Below are positions 25,495 to 34,155 of a stretch of 64,000 nucleotides of DNA, piece after piece. The position numbers and the translations under genes were made by a program. Location: positions 19,538 through 83,537 of the forward strand of contig BAAFRX010000009.1 of the NCBI GenBank assembly GCA_045866275.1, written 5' to 3'. Source of the DNA: Sideroxyarcus sp045866275. GTDB lineage: Bacteria; Pseudomonadota; Gammaproteobacteria; Burkholderiales; Gallionellaceae. Each line of letters starts with the position of its first letter. The stretch's first letter is position 1. Below the pieces are notes generated by a model. That model was not told the DNA's origin and did no database searches. It was given only the letters and a program-made list of their open reading frames with translations.

Positions 25495-26907
25495 ATGATG
25501 TATTTTTTGAAAGCACGCATGATCATCACGCTCCTGACCATCGCCACCATCCTCTTCTTAGCCTTGCAACTGGAAGAAAAACTAAATTTACCTTCACCGC
25601 TGGGCCTGATCCTGCTTTCCTTTGGCACCCACTATGTGTTCAGCCAGGTACCGGTGCTGACCGGCGACACGGAGCACTTCGCCCTGCTGGTCATCTTCCT
25701 GCTGCCGGTGTTGTTGATCTCCGATTCGCTGGAAGTCAAGGTTGCCGACCTGAAGGAACATGCCTGGAGTCTGATCTATCTGGCCGTGGTCTCCATCATC
25801 CTGTCGGTGCTGACTGCGCTGGTCATCGCGGACTGGCTGTTCGCCGACTATGCGCTGTCCACCGCAGCGGTGATCGTGCTGTTCGCCATGGTGCTGGCGA
25901 CCGACCCGGTGTCGGTGGTGAGCATCTTTTCCAAGTTCGAGCTGCCGCACCGCCTGAAGATCCTGGCCGAGGGCGAAAGCCTGCTGAACGATGCCACGGC
26001 GCTGATCGCGTTTGTGTTCGTCGGTCTGTATGCGCTCGGGGGTAACGGCGTTACCACGGGGTATGTGCTAAGCATCAGCGCCGAAGTGATACTGGGTTCT
26101 GTCGCGACCGGGATGACAGTCGGCCTCCTCGGCCTGATGCTGATGAAATCCACGCATAACCGCATTGCCGAGATGATGGTGCTGATTCTCGCCGGTTACG
26201 GCGCATTCGAGCTCGCCGAACATTTCTATGTGTTTCTCAACCTGCTGGGCAGCCATTCTCACCTGCATCTGTCAGGCATCCTGGCCGTGATCTTCGCGGT
26301 GATCACCGTCAACCACGTGATGATGCAGGCGGTGGACGAGAAAGAGCGCCGCATCGAGGATGACGAGGCCGTGCTGCAACGCGAAGCGATGAACCAGAAT
26401 GCCTCCCCCCGCCTGATCGACAAGACGATGGGCCACCTGCGCGCCACGCTCGCCGAGCGCGACCGTCATCTGCGCACCAAGGAAGACATCCAGTTGCTGG
26501 CACTGGTCGCCAACACCATCCTGTTCATCGCCATGGCCGAGATGATCGACCTTAAACTGCTGTGGCAATACAAGACCGAGATTCTGGTGATGTTCCTCGC
26601 CACCACGGTGATCCGCGGCGCGATGATGGGGCTGTTCGCCGCCATCGCCAACCGCACCGAAAAGATGACCGACATCGGTCTGCGCTGGTGGGGCGTGCTC
26701 ACGTTTGCAGGCATCAAGGGCGGCCTGTCCATCGTGATGATCACCATGATCCCCGCCGACTACCCGCATCTGGAGATGTTCAAGGCGGTGGTCATCGGCG
26801 TTATCATGCTGTCCACCTTCCTCTATTCCGGTGCACTACTGCTCATCATCGGACGCAACAAAGAGGTCTTCCGCGCAGAGAAGCTGGCCGAGGAAGCACA
26901 CCACTGA
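25495..26907 (+). CDS. Sodium:proton antiporter, NhaP-type (CPA1)
   Basis: A 470-residue membrane protein. MVLATDPVSVVSIF and the ND of GESLLNDATALIAF (residues about 165) are the CPA1 ion-binding motifs, so this is a likely electroneutral Na+/H+ or K+/H+ exchanger. A charged cytoplasmic stretch (DEKERRIEDDEAVLQREA) interrupts the helices near 280-330. ATG 25495 gives a short leader; ATG 25519 is a possible alternative. It lies 42 bases after the first antiporter and two bases before the second MscS gene. Confidence 0.9.
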   Translation: MMYFLKARMIITLLTIATILFLALQLEEKLNLPSPLGLILLSFGTHYVFSQVPVLTGDTEHFALLVIFLLPVLLISDSLEVKVADLKEHAWSLIYLAVVSIILSVLTALVIADWLFADYALSTAAVIVLFAMVLATDPVSVVSIFSKFELPHRLKILAEGESLLNDATALIAFVFVGLYALGGNGVTTGYVLSISAEVILGSVATGMTVGLLGLMLMKSTHNRIAEMMVLILAGYGAFELAEHFYVFLNLLGSHSHLHLSGILAVIFAVITVNHVMMQAVDEKERRIEDDEAVLQREAMNQNASPRLIDKTMGHLRATLAERDRHLRTKEDIQLLALVANTILFIAMAEMIDLKLLWQYKTEILVMFLATTVIRGAMMGLFAAIANRTEKMTDIGLRWWGVLTFAGIKGGLSIVMITMIPADYPHLEMFKAVVIGVIMLSTFLYSGALLLIIGRNKEVFRAEKLAEEAHH

Positions 26908-26909
26908 CA

Positions 26910-27821
26910 ATGACCATGATCGATATCTTCCACAATCTGACGGCGCACCCGATGTTCATCAAATTGGCCGGGCTCGGGTTAAGCCTGTTGCTTATATTTT
27001 TGCTGGTGCGCTTCGCCAAGCTGATTGCCGCCAATAACATCCAGGACAAGGACTTGCGCTACAAGACGCGGAAGAGTTTCGGACTGGCCGGATACGTGCT
27101 GTCACTCATTGTCGCCATTGCCATTTTCAGCAACCAGCTCGACAACCTGCCGGTCCTCATCGGCTTGCTCGGTGTGGGTGTGGGGTTCGCCTTGCGTGAA
27201 GTCATCCAGAGCTTGTTCGGCTGGGGTGTCATCTCCTTCGGCAATCTTTACCAAACTGGCGACCGCATCCGCTTGAACGGCGTGATGGGCGACGTGATGG
27301 ACATTGGCCCGCTTACCACTACCGTGATGGAGTGCGGTGACTGGGTAAAATCCGACCTGTACAACGGTCGTGTGGTGTATCTGCCCAACAACATCGTGCT
27401 GCGCGAGCAGGTGCTGAACTACAGCGTGGATTTCCCCTTCCTGTGGGACGAGATCGTGGTGCCGGTGCGTACCGATTGCGACCACCGGCTCGCGCGCAGC
27501 ATCATTCACGATGTGGGCAAACGCGAACAGGCCGACACCATAGCCGCCGCGCAACAAACCTGGTCGAATTTCATCCTGCACCACCGCGCCGAGGATGCCC
27601 GGCTGGATGTGGCGGTGACCCTGAGCTTCGACGCCAACTGGATCGAGTTCACCCTGCGCTATCTGGTCGATTACAGCCGCCGCCGCGCTACCAAGGACAG
27701 GCTGTACAGCGCCATCCTCGATGCTTTCGAGCAGACCGGCGGCAAGGTCAAGGTTGCATCGCCGCAGTTGCAGATAACCGAACTGCCGGAGATGAGCGCA
27801 CGCCCTGCCAGCTCGAACTGA
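26910..27821 (+). CDS. Mechanosensitive channel, MscS family (second copy)
   Basis: A 303-residue channel protein with two N-terminal transmembrane helices and the pore helix around residues 85-110 (VLIGLLGVGVGFALREVIQS), followed by the beta domain with GDRIRLNGVMGDV and VYLPNNIVLREQV. It is clearly different from the MscS at 23191 and closer to the MscS-like proteins linked to transporters. It starts two bases after the antiporter stop, so it is probably cotranslated with it. An ATG six bases further in is an alternative start. Confidence 0.87.
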   Translation: MTMIDIFHNLTAHPMFIKLAGLGLSLLLIFLLVRFAKLIAANNIQDKDLRYKTRKSFGLAGYVLSLIVAIAIFSNQLDNLPVLIGLLGVGVGFALREVIQSLFGWGVISFGNLYQTGDRIRLNGVMGDVMDIGPLTTTVMECGDWVKSDLYNGRVVYLPNNIVLREQVLNYSVDFPFLWDEIVVPVRTDCDHRLARSIIHDVGKREQADTIAAAQQTWSNFILHHRAEDARLDVAVTLSFDANWIEFTLRYLVDYSRRRATKDRLYSAILDAFEQTGGKVKVASPQLQITELPEMSARPASSN

Positions 27822-27826
27822 TACAC

Positions 27827-28153
27827 CGTTTTCTTTTTAGCCCGCTCAAGTCCGACCATGAAGCGAGCGGCCTGTTCGGCATGTTCCAGTTCGCCAGCAG
27901 CACCCCCGGCAGCCTGCAGACGCAATGGCAGACCGCCATCAGCGCTTCGTTCTCGCACAACGCGCAACTGGGCAGCTATCTCGAACTGTATAACGACCAT
28001 CCCTTGAACCACGCCGGCAACGACAGTTTCATCGTGGATGGCGGCCTCGCCTTTCTGCTGGATGCGCGCACGCAGCTCGACCTGAATCTCGGTCTCGACC
28101 TGAACGGGCACGAGGCCGATCTCATCGGCGTAGGTTTCGCGCGCAGTTATTGA
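27827..28153 (+). pseudogene. Remnant of an outer-membrane channel (Phenol_MetA_deg-like)
   Basis: An open frame of about 108 codons without a plausible start or signal peptide. Its sequence ends in alternating beta-strand patterns and an aromatic C-terminus (DGGLAFLLDARTQLDLNLGL, GVGFARSY) that resemble the last strands of the MetA-pathway phenol-degradation transporter beta-barrels. Only the C-terminal third is left. The 5' part is missing and the preceding bases run straight from the mscS stop, which suggests a deletion that joined mscS to the tail of a lost gene. This accounts for most of the 410-base gap before the SulP gene. Confidence 0.65.
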
Positions 28154-28231
28154 CCACATACCGCACTGTCACGGACGTCGCATGACGTCTGCGGCGATTT
28201 TTTCACATTTGCATCCCACAGGAATACACTC

Positions 28232-29752
28232 ATGGACATCCAGAATCTCGCCGAAGCCAAAACCAACATCCTCAGCGGTCTCACCGTCGCGCTCGCGCTG
28301 GTGCCGGAAGCCATCGCTTTCGCGCTGGTCGCCCACGTTCATCCGCTGGTCGGCCTGTATGCCGCTTTCATGGTAAGCCTCATCACCTCGCTGTTCGGCG
28401 GCCGTCCTGGCATGATTTCCGGCGCCACCGGTGCGCTGGCGGTCGTGATGGTGGCGCTGGTGGTCACCCACGGCGTGGAATATCTGTTCGCCACAGTGGT
28501 GCTGATGGGGATTTTTCAAATACTGTTCGGCGTCGCCAAGCTGGGCAAATTCATCCGCATGGTGCCGCACCCGGTCATGCTGGGCTTCGTCAACGGGCTG
28601 GCGATGGTGATCTTTCTGGCACAGATGCAGCATTTCAAAGTGACCGCCGCCGACGGCAGCGTGAGCTGGATGGCGGGCGCGCCTCTGGTCACCATGCTCG
28701 GGTTGATCGCGCTGACCATGCTCATCATTTATCTGTTGCCGAAGCTGACAGCCACGGTACCTTCGACGCTGCTCGCCATCATTGCCACTTCGGCGCTGGT
28801 GATCTTCGCCGGTATCGAGACCAAAACCGTTGGCGACATGGCATCCATCGCTGGCGGCCTGCCGCAATTCCACCTGCCGGACGTGCCGCTGAACCTTGAA
28901 ACCCTGCGGATCATTCTGCCCTACAGTCTGGTGCTGGCCGCCATTGGCCTGATCGAAACCCTGCTGACCCTGAATCTGATCGACACCATGACCCCGACGC
29001 GCGGCAAACCAAACCGTGCCTGCGTCGGCCAGGGCGTGGCCAATGTCACCACCGGCTTCTTCGGCGGCATGGGGGGGTGCGCCATGATCGGGCAGAGCAT
29101 GATCAACGTCACCAACGGCGCGGTGAAGAATCTGTCCGGCATCGCCGCCGCAGTGTTCCTGTTGTGCTTCATCCTGTTTGCGTCAAGCTGGATCGAGATG
29201 ATCCCGCTCGCCGCGCTGATCGGCCTGATGTTCGTGGTGGCAGAAAAAACGTTTGAATGGGGCAGCTTCAACCTGTTCGGGAAAGTGCCGAAAACCGACA
29301 TCGTGGTGGGCCTGACCGTCGCCGTCGTCACCGTGCTGACCGACCTGGCCATCGCGGTCATCGTCGGCATCATCATCTCCGCGCTGGCTTTCGCCTGGGA
29401 ACATGCGAAGAGCATGGAAGTGCGCGTCACCACCGAGGAACACGGCTGGAAAGTGTATGACCTGCATGGCTCTCTGTTCTTTGCCTCGGCGCTGAATTTT
29501 CCCAACCTGTTCACGCCGCAAACCGACCCGGATGAAGTGGTGATCGACTTCAGGAACGCCCGCGTCAAGGATCATTCCGGACTGGAAGCGATCGATCAAC
29601 TGGCGGAGCAATACACCCGTATAGGCAAAAAATTGCATCTGCGCCACTTAAGCCATGACTGTCTGGAATTGCTGGACAAAGCCAAAGGCATGGTCGAGCT
29701 GAACGTGCTGGAAGACCCGAACTACCATCCCGCCGACAACCGGCTCGGTTAA
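28232..29752 (+). CDS. SulP/SLC26-family anion permease with STAS domain
   Basis: A 506-residue membrane protein with 10-14 helices. The N-terminus has NILSGLTVALALVPEAIAFA and the GATGALAVVM segment typical of SulP permeases. The C-terminal STAS domain (about 400-500) has the motif VKDHSGLEAI. Family members carry sulfate, bicarbonate or other anions, and BicA-type members import bicarbonate with Na+. In an autotroph, beside two Na+/H+-type antiporters, bicarbonate uptake is an attractive but unproven idea. It lies after the decayed channel and before convergent osmC. Confidence 0.88.
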   Translation: MDIQNLAEAKTNILSGLTVALALVPEAIAFALVAHVHPLVGLYAAFMVSLITSLFGGRPGMISGATGALAVVMVALVVTHGVEYLFATVVLMGIFQILFGVAKLGKFIRMVPHPVMLGFVNGLAMVIFLAQMQHFKVTAADGSVSWMAGAPLVTMLGLIALTMLIIYLLPKLTATVPSTLLAIIATSALVIFAGIETKTVGDMASIAGGLPQFHLPDVPLNLETLRIILPYSLVLAAIGLIETLLTLNLIDTMTPTRGKPNRACVGQGVANVTTGFFGGMGGCAMIGQSMINVTNGAVKNLSGIAAAVFLLCFILFASSWIEMIPLAALIGLMFVVAEKTFEWGSFNLFGKVPKTDIVVGLTVAVVTVLTDLAIAVIVGIIISALAFAWEHAKSMEVRVTTEEHGWKVYDLHGSLFFASALNFPNLFTPQTDPDEVVIDFRNARVKDHSGLEAIDQLAEQYTRIGKKLHLRHLSHDCLELLDKAKGMVELNVLEDPNYHPADNRLG

Positions 29753-29761
29753 ACTTCGGGC

Positions 29762-30232
29762 TCAAGACGCGGGCGGTGTTTCCTGTTTCAATACCTGTCC
29801 TGCACCATCGCGAATCGTGACCGCCACCGGAAAACCGCTGCGCACGCTCTGCGTGACCACGCAAAATTCCTCGAACTGTTCCAGGGTGCGCTGCAGATGG
29901 GCCAGCGTTTCTGCGCGTGCGGCGAATTGAATCTCCACCGCCACGCCGCCCACCCGCAGTCTTCCCGCCGCATTCCGGGCGTAATGGCCGGTCACCTTTG
30001 CCGTCAGCCTGCCCGGCTCGTTTTTGAACTTGCGCAGCGCGAACAACAGGCTCGCCATCAGGCAATTCGCGATGCTGGCGGCCAACAGGCGCGACGGATT
30101 GGGCCCCGCGCCCTGCCCCAGCGGCGGCGGCTCATCGGTCAGCAATTCCGGCATCGTTTCATCGAAGCGCACCAGGAAGGCATAGTCCTGCTGCTGTTCC
30201 AGGGTAAGGCTGAACGTCTGCGTTTCACTCAT
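29762..30232 (-). CDS. OsmC-family protein (second copy)
   Basis: A 156-residue OsmC/Ohr-fold protein, probably a thiol peroxidase or related reductase. The segment PSRLLAASIANCLMASLLFALRKF carries the first conserved Cys, and the second is in EEFCVVTQSVRSG near residue 125, the usual pair. It ends a minus-strand operon, overlapping the upstream CDF gene by four bases (ATGA). The neighbouring genes handle metals and thiols, so peroxide or metal stress is a likely setting. Confidence 0.85.
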   Translation of the reverse strand: MSETQTFSLTLEQQQDYAFLVRFDETMPELLTDEPPPLGQGAGPNPSRLLAASIANCLMASLLFALRKFKNEPGRLTAKVTGHYARNAAGRLRVGGVAVEIQFAARAETLAHLQRTLEQFEEFCVVTQSVRSGFPVAVTIRDGAGQVLKQETPPAS

Positions 30233-31200
30233 GGCATTTCCTTTCGGGGATCGGCTTGTTCCGCATGGCCGTGGTCATGCGCATCGCCCTCGTGATCCTG
30301 CACAGGGCGCTCCCGCCACTGCACGGTGCGTATCATCGGTTCCGGCTGCAGGGTGGCGTGATGAATCGCGAAACGTTCGTCCAGCAAGGCGTGGCTGGCG
30401 TCCAGCACGCTTTCCCATTGCACGATGTCCTTTACCACCAGATGCGCGGTCAGCAGCGTTTCGCCCGCCTTCACCTGCCAGATGTGCAGATCATGCACCG
30501 AGGCCACGCCGGACACGGCGGCCAGCGCCTTGCCCACTTCCTCGGGTGCGATGTCGAACGGCGCGCCTTCCATCAGGCCGTGCAAGGCTTCGCGCAGCAG
30601 GCGCACGCTGGAGAACAGGATCAGCGCGCCGATGAGCAGTGACAATATCGGATCGATCGGCGTCCAGCCGGTGAAGGTGATGACCAGCCCCGCCAGCAAT
30701 GCCGCCACCGAACCGAGCAGGTCACCCATCACGTGCAACAGCGCGGCGCGGGTGTTGAGATTCTGCTCGCCGCGCGCCAGCAGCCACGCCACCAGCAGGT
30801 TGATGGCCAGACCGATGGCGGCGGTGATCGACACCGCCTCGCCCATCACCGGCTGCGGCGACTGCAAACGCTCGACAGCGGAGATCGTCAGCCACGCGAT
30901 CAGTGCCAGCAGGCCCAGGCTGTTGATAAGCGCGGCGATAAACTCGGCGCGCCCCAAACCATAACTGTGGCGCAAGGAGGGCGGACGCTGCGCCAGCCAG
31001 GCCGCGCCCGCCGCGAGCAACAGTGCCGCTGCATCGTTGACCATATGCCCCGCGTCTGCCACCAAGGCCAGCGATCCGCCCCACAGGCCGACACCGGCCT
31101 CGACGGCGGCAAATCCCAGCGTGAGCAGCGTGGCCCACAGCAGGGTGCTGCCGGAGGCTGTGTGGTGATGGTGTGCGTGATCGTCGTGGTCGTGGCTCAT
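30229..31200 (-). CDS. Cation diffusion facilitator (CzcD/ZitB-type metal exporter)
   Basis: A 323-residue CDF transporter with six transmembrane helices that exports Zn2+, Cd2+ or Co2+ in exchange for protons. The His-rich N-terminus (MSHDHDDHAHHHH) and C-terminus (DHEGDAHDHGHAEQ) bind metal. Site A is visible as ALVADAGHMVNDA near 45 and HVMGDLLGS near 155. It starts at ATG 31200, overlapping the upstream GDCCVxC gene by four bases; in-frame sequence further upstream has no similarity. Confidence 0.92.
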   Translation of the reverse strand: MSHDHDDHAHHHHTASGSTLLWATLLTLGFAAVEAGVGLWGGSLALVADAGHMVNDAAALLLAAGAAWLAQRPPSLRHSYGLGRAEFIAALINSLGLLALIAWLTISAVERLQSPQPVMGEAVSITAAIGLAINLLVAWLLARGEQNLNTRAALLHVMGDLLGSVAALLAGLVITFTGWTPIDPILSLLIGALILFSSVRLLREALHGLMEGAPFDIAPEEVGKALAAVSGVASVHDLHIWQVKAGETLLTAHLVVKDIVQWESVLDASHALLDERFAIHHATLQPEPMIRTVQWRERPVQDHEGDAHDHGHAEQADPRKEMP

Positions 31201-31424
31201 GGTTTGCCTTGCGGGTTGCAGCAATCGGTGCGCCCTTGCTGGATGGGTGGACACGGCACGCTGCCGAAGGAACAGAACACGCAGCAGTCGCCGGGTTTTG
31301 GCTTGAGCACTGTCAGGCACGCCGGGCATTCGTAAAACCACTGGCAGGCATCGGTGGGCATGGTCAGCAATTCGGCATGGCCGCAGGCCGGACAAGTCAG
31401 CAGGGATTGGAGCCGGATAGTCAT
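31197..31424 (-). CDS. GDCCVxC-domain small cysteine-rich protein
   Basis: A 75-residue protein with CPAC (residues 11-14), a second pair CPAC near 33-36 and the signature GDCCVFCSFGS near 45, followed by PCPPIQ and a C-terminal CC. The GDCCVxC family often lies beside mercury or other metal genes, and some members carry selenocysteine; here the codons are ordinary Cys. It probably binds metal in the cytoplasm. It is translationally coupled on both sides (ATGA overlaps with OsmC upstream and CDF downstream). Confidence 0.83.
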   Translation of the reverse strand: MTIRLQSLLTCPACGHAELLTMPTDACQWFYECPACLTVLKPKPGDCCVFCSFGSVPCPPIQQGRTDCCNPQGKP

Positions 31425-31849
31425 TGCACCCCCTTGCGCCGCAGTACCCCGCTCAGTTGCGTGCCTGACAAGAGGGTATTGAACACCGTGCCGTATTTCT
31501 TCACGTTCTCGTGCAGCAAGGCCAGCCGTTGTTCCGATTCATCCGTATCCACGAGAATCTCGTAGGTGATGGATGCCATCTTCGGCGGTACATCCTGGCG
31601 CACGCCGTCCACCGTCACTTCCACGCCGCGCAGATTGAATTTCAGGATCGGCGTGATGCGCTCGATGCCCTTGATGATGCAGGCGGACAACGCCGCCAGC
31701 AGCAACTCGGCCGGATTGAAAGCATCCGCGCGACCGGCCAGATCGGTATCCAGTGTGATATCCGCCGATTTGCAGTGTGCCTCGCTGCCGTGGGCGTCGC
31801 TGCGCCGGGTGACGACATGAAAAGCCATTTTGGATGCGGGTTCGCCCAT
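31421..31849 (-). CDS. OsmC-family protein (first copy)
   Basis: A 142-residue OsmC/Ohr-fold protein. NPAELLLAALSACIIKGIERI is the family's first conserved segment with one Cys; the usual second Cys is not evident near VFNTLLSGTQLSG, so it may not be a classical two-Cys peroxidase. I chose ATG 31849 (MGEPASKMAFHVV). A longer in-frame start at 31909 would overlap the upstream gene by 53 bases and has no family similarity. It overlaps the next gene downstream by four bases. Confidence 0.8.
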   Translation of the reverse strand: MGEPASKMAFHVVTRRSDAHGSEAHCKSADITLDTDLAGRADAFNPAELLLAALSACIIKGIERITPILKFNLRGVEVTVDGVRQDVPPKMASITYEILVDTDESEQRLALLHENVKKYGTVFNTLLSGTQLSGVLRRKGVQ

Positions 31850-31856
31850 ATCAGCC

Positions 31857-32279
31857 TCAAGTCGAAAAAAGTTGCCACCAGCGGCGGCGATTAGCGGGAA
31901 CTGGCGCATGCAATTCGATCGCCTGCGGCGCTGTCACGCTGAGTATCCAACCCGGCGGCGAGGCAGCGGTGCTGCATGACGATCCCATATGCGCAGGGTC
32001 GTACACCTTGATGAGGGTGGGCGATTCGGCATCGTCGGCATACACGATGCCGCAATACGTCTCGTCATGTTCCTGATGCAACAAGGCATCCAGCGCATCG
32101 ATGCGTTGTGCCAGCGCCTCGCCCTGCAGCGGACGCTGCGGCACGGCTTCGCCAAGCTGATAGACATACCATTCGCCGACTTTCACGCGCCTCCACAGCG
32201 CATCCAGTTGTGCCCATTGCAACATGCCATGAAAGCGGCCATTCAGGCGCGCCTGAAAATCATTGTCTGTCGGGTTCAT
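31857..32279 (-). CDS. Hypothetical protein of the metal-thiol operon
   Basis: A 140-residue soluble protein that I do not recognise. It has a high content of Trp and Tyr (LQWAQLDALWRRVKVGEWYVYQ), a central mixed region (DETYCGIVYADDAESPTLIKVYDP) that reads like a beta domain, two or three Cys and a basic aromatic C-terminus (RRRWWQLF). No signal peptide or membrane helix is present. It lies eight bases upstream of osmC on the same strand, so it is probably part of the operon. Confidence 0.65.
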   Translation of the reverse strand: MNPTDNDFQARLNGRFHGMLQWAQLDALWRRVKVGEWYVYQLGEAVPQRPLQGEALAQRIDALDALLHQEHDETYCGIVYADDAESPTLIKVYDPAHMGSSCSTAASPPGWILSVTAPQAIELHAPVPANRRRWWQLFST

Positions 32280-32378
32280 GGTTGTCGATCGCTACGCCAG
32301 GTTACACGGGCATACCGAGTATGCGCCCTGTCAATTTTCGCGCAATGGGGGCGACAAAAAAGATCACCGGCACGCCGC

Positions 32379-32609
32379 TTAAAGCCACTGTGCGATCTTG
32401 TCGCGGCCGGGCACCCCGCCCGCATGCACCACCTTGCCATCCACCACCACGCCCGGGGTGGATATTACGCCGTAGGCCATGATAGCCTGGATGTCTTCCA
32501 CTTTTTCGAGCTGGATTTCAATGCCTTTTTTCTTGGCCATTTCTTCGATGAGTTTCTGTGTGGTCTTGCAGTTGGCACAGCCCGTGCCGAGGACTTTGAT
32601 GTACTTCAT
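32379..32609 (-). CDS. Small thioredoxin-family protein (redox-active disulfide type)
   Basis: A 76-residue thioredoxin-fold protein with the active site CANC at residues 11-14 (GTGCANCKTTQKLIEE) and the cis-proline region ISTPGVVVDGKVVHAGGVP. Proteins of this kind usually accompany DUF318 permeases such as the one at 32931-33968. A clear ribosome site (AAGGAGTG) precedes ATG 32609. The CxxC pair is intact, so a redox or metal-binding role is likely. Confidence 0.88.
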   Translation of the reverse strand: MKYIKVLGTGCANCKTTQKLIEEMAKKKGIEIQLEKVEDIQAIMAYGVISTPGVVVDGKVVHAGGVPGRDKIAQWL

Positions 32610-32664
32610 GTTAGCACTCCTTGTTTTTACAGCGCGCCGCCAAAAGCCGGGCGGCGCAGACGGC

Positions 32665-32931
32665 TCAAAGACTTTTCATCCAGGCTTCAATCGCTTCGGT
32701 GCGCGGCAGCCCACTGAAAATCACCTTACCCTGATGCAACACGGCGGGCGTTTGCGCAAAGGGAATCCCCAAAGCCTCGCCATCCTTCACGATCGCCAAT
32801 TCCAGCCTGACCTTTGCGCCAGCCGCCGCGCAGGACAGCCGTTTCTCCATGCGCAACAGCGGTTCGCCCGTGCCGACCAGGGTCAGGCTCACCACGGGCG
32901 CATCCAGCGGCGGTGTGGCGCAAGACGACAT
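32665..32931 (-). CDS. Thioredoxin-fold protein lacking CxxC
   Basis: An 88-residue protein with the thioredoxin-like C-terminal pattern IPFAQTPAVLHQGKVIFSG and a helix (RTEAIEAWMKSL). The usual CxxC is not present; a lone Cys lies in RLSCAAAGAK where the active site would be. It overlaps the permease stop by one base (TGATG), so the two are coupled. It may be a partner or regulator of the permease rather than a reductase. Confidence 0.7.
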   Translation of the reverse strand: MSSCATPPLDAPVVSLTLVGTGEPLLRMEKRLSCAAAGAKVRLELAIVKDGEALGIPFAQTPAVLHQGKVIFSGLPRTEAIEAWMKSL

Positions 32932-33968
32932 CACACCACCGCATTGAAGATGAAACCCACCAGCACGATGCCCGAGGCCACGACCCCCACAAAAGTGGCG
33001 ATTAGCGTCGGTTTCAGCACCTTGCGCAGGATCACCATTTCCGGGAACGACAGCGCGATCACGCTCATCATGAACGCGAGCACCGTGCCCAGCGCCGCGC
33101 CCTTGGCCAGCAGTGCCTCGACGATGGGGATGATGCCGGCGGCGTTGGTGTACATCGGCACGCCGATCAGCACCGAAGCGGGCACCGCCCACCACACGTC
33201 CTTGCCCATGAAGCTCGCCATGAAGTCGGCCGGCACAAAGCCGTGAATGCCCGCGCCGATGGCAATGCCCGCCAGCACATATGGCCACACCTTGCCCACG
33301 ATCTCGCGCACGCTGGCGAAACCCGCCTGGATACGGTCAACCAGCGTGAGCGCATCCGCATCCACATTCGCCTGCACCTTGGCCATGTTCTGCACCCAGT
33401 CTTCCAGGTGATGTTCCATCTTCAGCTTGCCGATGATGAAGCCGGCGACGATGGCGATGGACAGCCCCAGCCCCAGGTACAGCGCGGCAATCTTCCAGCC
33501 GAACAGTGCGAACAGCAGTGCCAGCGCGATCTCGTTCACCATCGGCGCGGCGATCAAAAAGCTGAAGGTCACGCCCAGCGGCACGCCCGCCTGCACGAAA
33601 CCGATGAACAGCGGCACGGCGGAACAGGAGCAGAACGGCGTGACGATGCCAAGACTGGCCGCCATCACATTGCCCACGCCCTCATGCCGCCCCGACAGCA
33701 AGGCGCGGGTGCGTTCCGGCGTGAAATACGAATTGACCATGCCCATCACGAACACCACCCCCGCCAGCAACAGCAACACCTTGGGCGTGTCGTAAAAGAA
33801 GAATTGCAGCGCGTCGTACAGATGCGTGCCGCTCTCCACCGGCAACCAGTTCACCAGCACATGCGAGAACGGCTCCAGCGTCTTGTACAGCGCGAACCAG
33901 ACGATGGCCGCGACCAGCAGGAAGGCGCGCGGATTGTTGCGGGGCAGGTTGAGTGTGGTCGTGTTCAT
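32931..33968 (-). CDS. DUF318-family permease (ArsP-like)
   Basis: A 345-residue membrane protein with about eight to ten helices. The motif GIVTPFCSCSAVPLFIGF near 120 is the signature of the DUF318/ArsP permeases, and PMYTNAAGIIPIVEALL near 265 is the second half-site. Relatives export organoarsenicals or metals. ATG 33968 (MNTTTLNLPRNN) gives the family length; the longer in-frame extension has no similarity. It heads the operon with two thioredoxin-fold genes directly behind, a typical layout for this family. Confidence 0.88.
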   Translation of the reverse strand: MNTTTLNLPRNNPRAFLLVAAIVWFALYKTLEPFSHVLVNWLPVESGTHLYDALQFFFYDTPKVLLLLAGVVFVMGMVNSYFTPERTRALLSGRHEGVGNVMAASLGIVTPFCSCSAVPLFIGFVQAGVPLGVTFSFLIAAPMVNEIALALLFALFGWKIAALYLGLGLSIAIVAGFIIGKLKMEHHLEDWVQNMAKVQANVDADALTLVDRIQAGFASVREIVGKVWPYVLAGIAIGAGIHGFVPADFMASFMGKDVWWAVPASVLIGVPMYTNAAGIIPIVEALLAKGAALGTVLAFMMSVIALSFPEMVILRKVLKPTLIATFVGVVASGIVLVGFIFNAVV

Positions 33969-34155
33969 GGCAGTCTTTCGTAAGCGTGAGTGCGCGTTGG
34001 TATCGCGCGGGCACAAAGGAGACGAATGAAACTGCAAAAGGATGCAGGGGGCGGTGATTATTTGCAATCATTTAGCCCCCCGTTTTGGCGGTGGATGCCT
34101 GTAATGCCATACAATCCCACTTCGTTCCTTTGCTGGATTAACAACAAAACCAACC

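Noticed and set aside
31197..31424. Selenoprotein reading of the GDCCVxC gene
   Set aside because: All the relevant codons are ordinary Cys codons and no in-frame TGA interrupts the motif.
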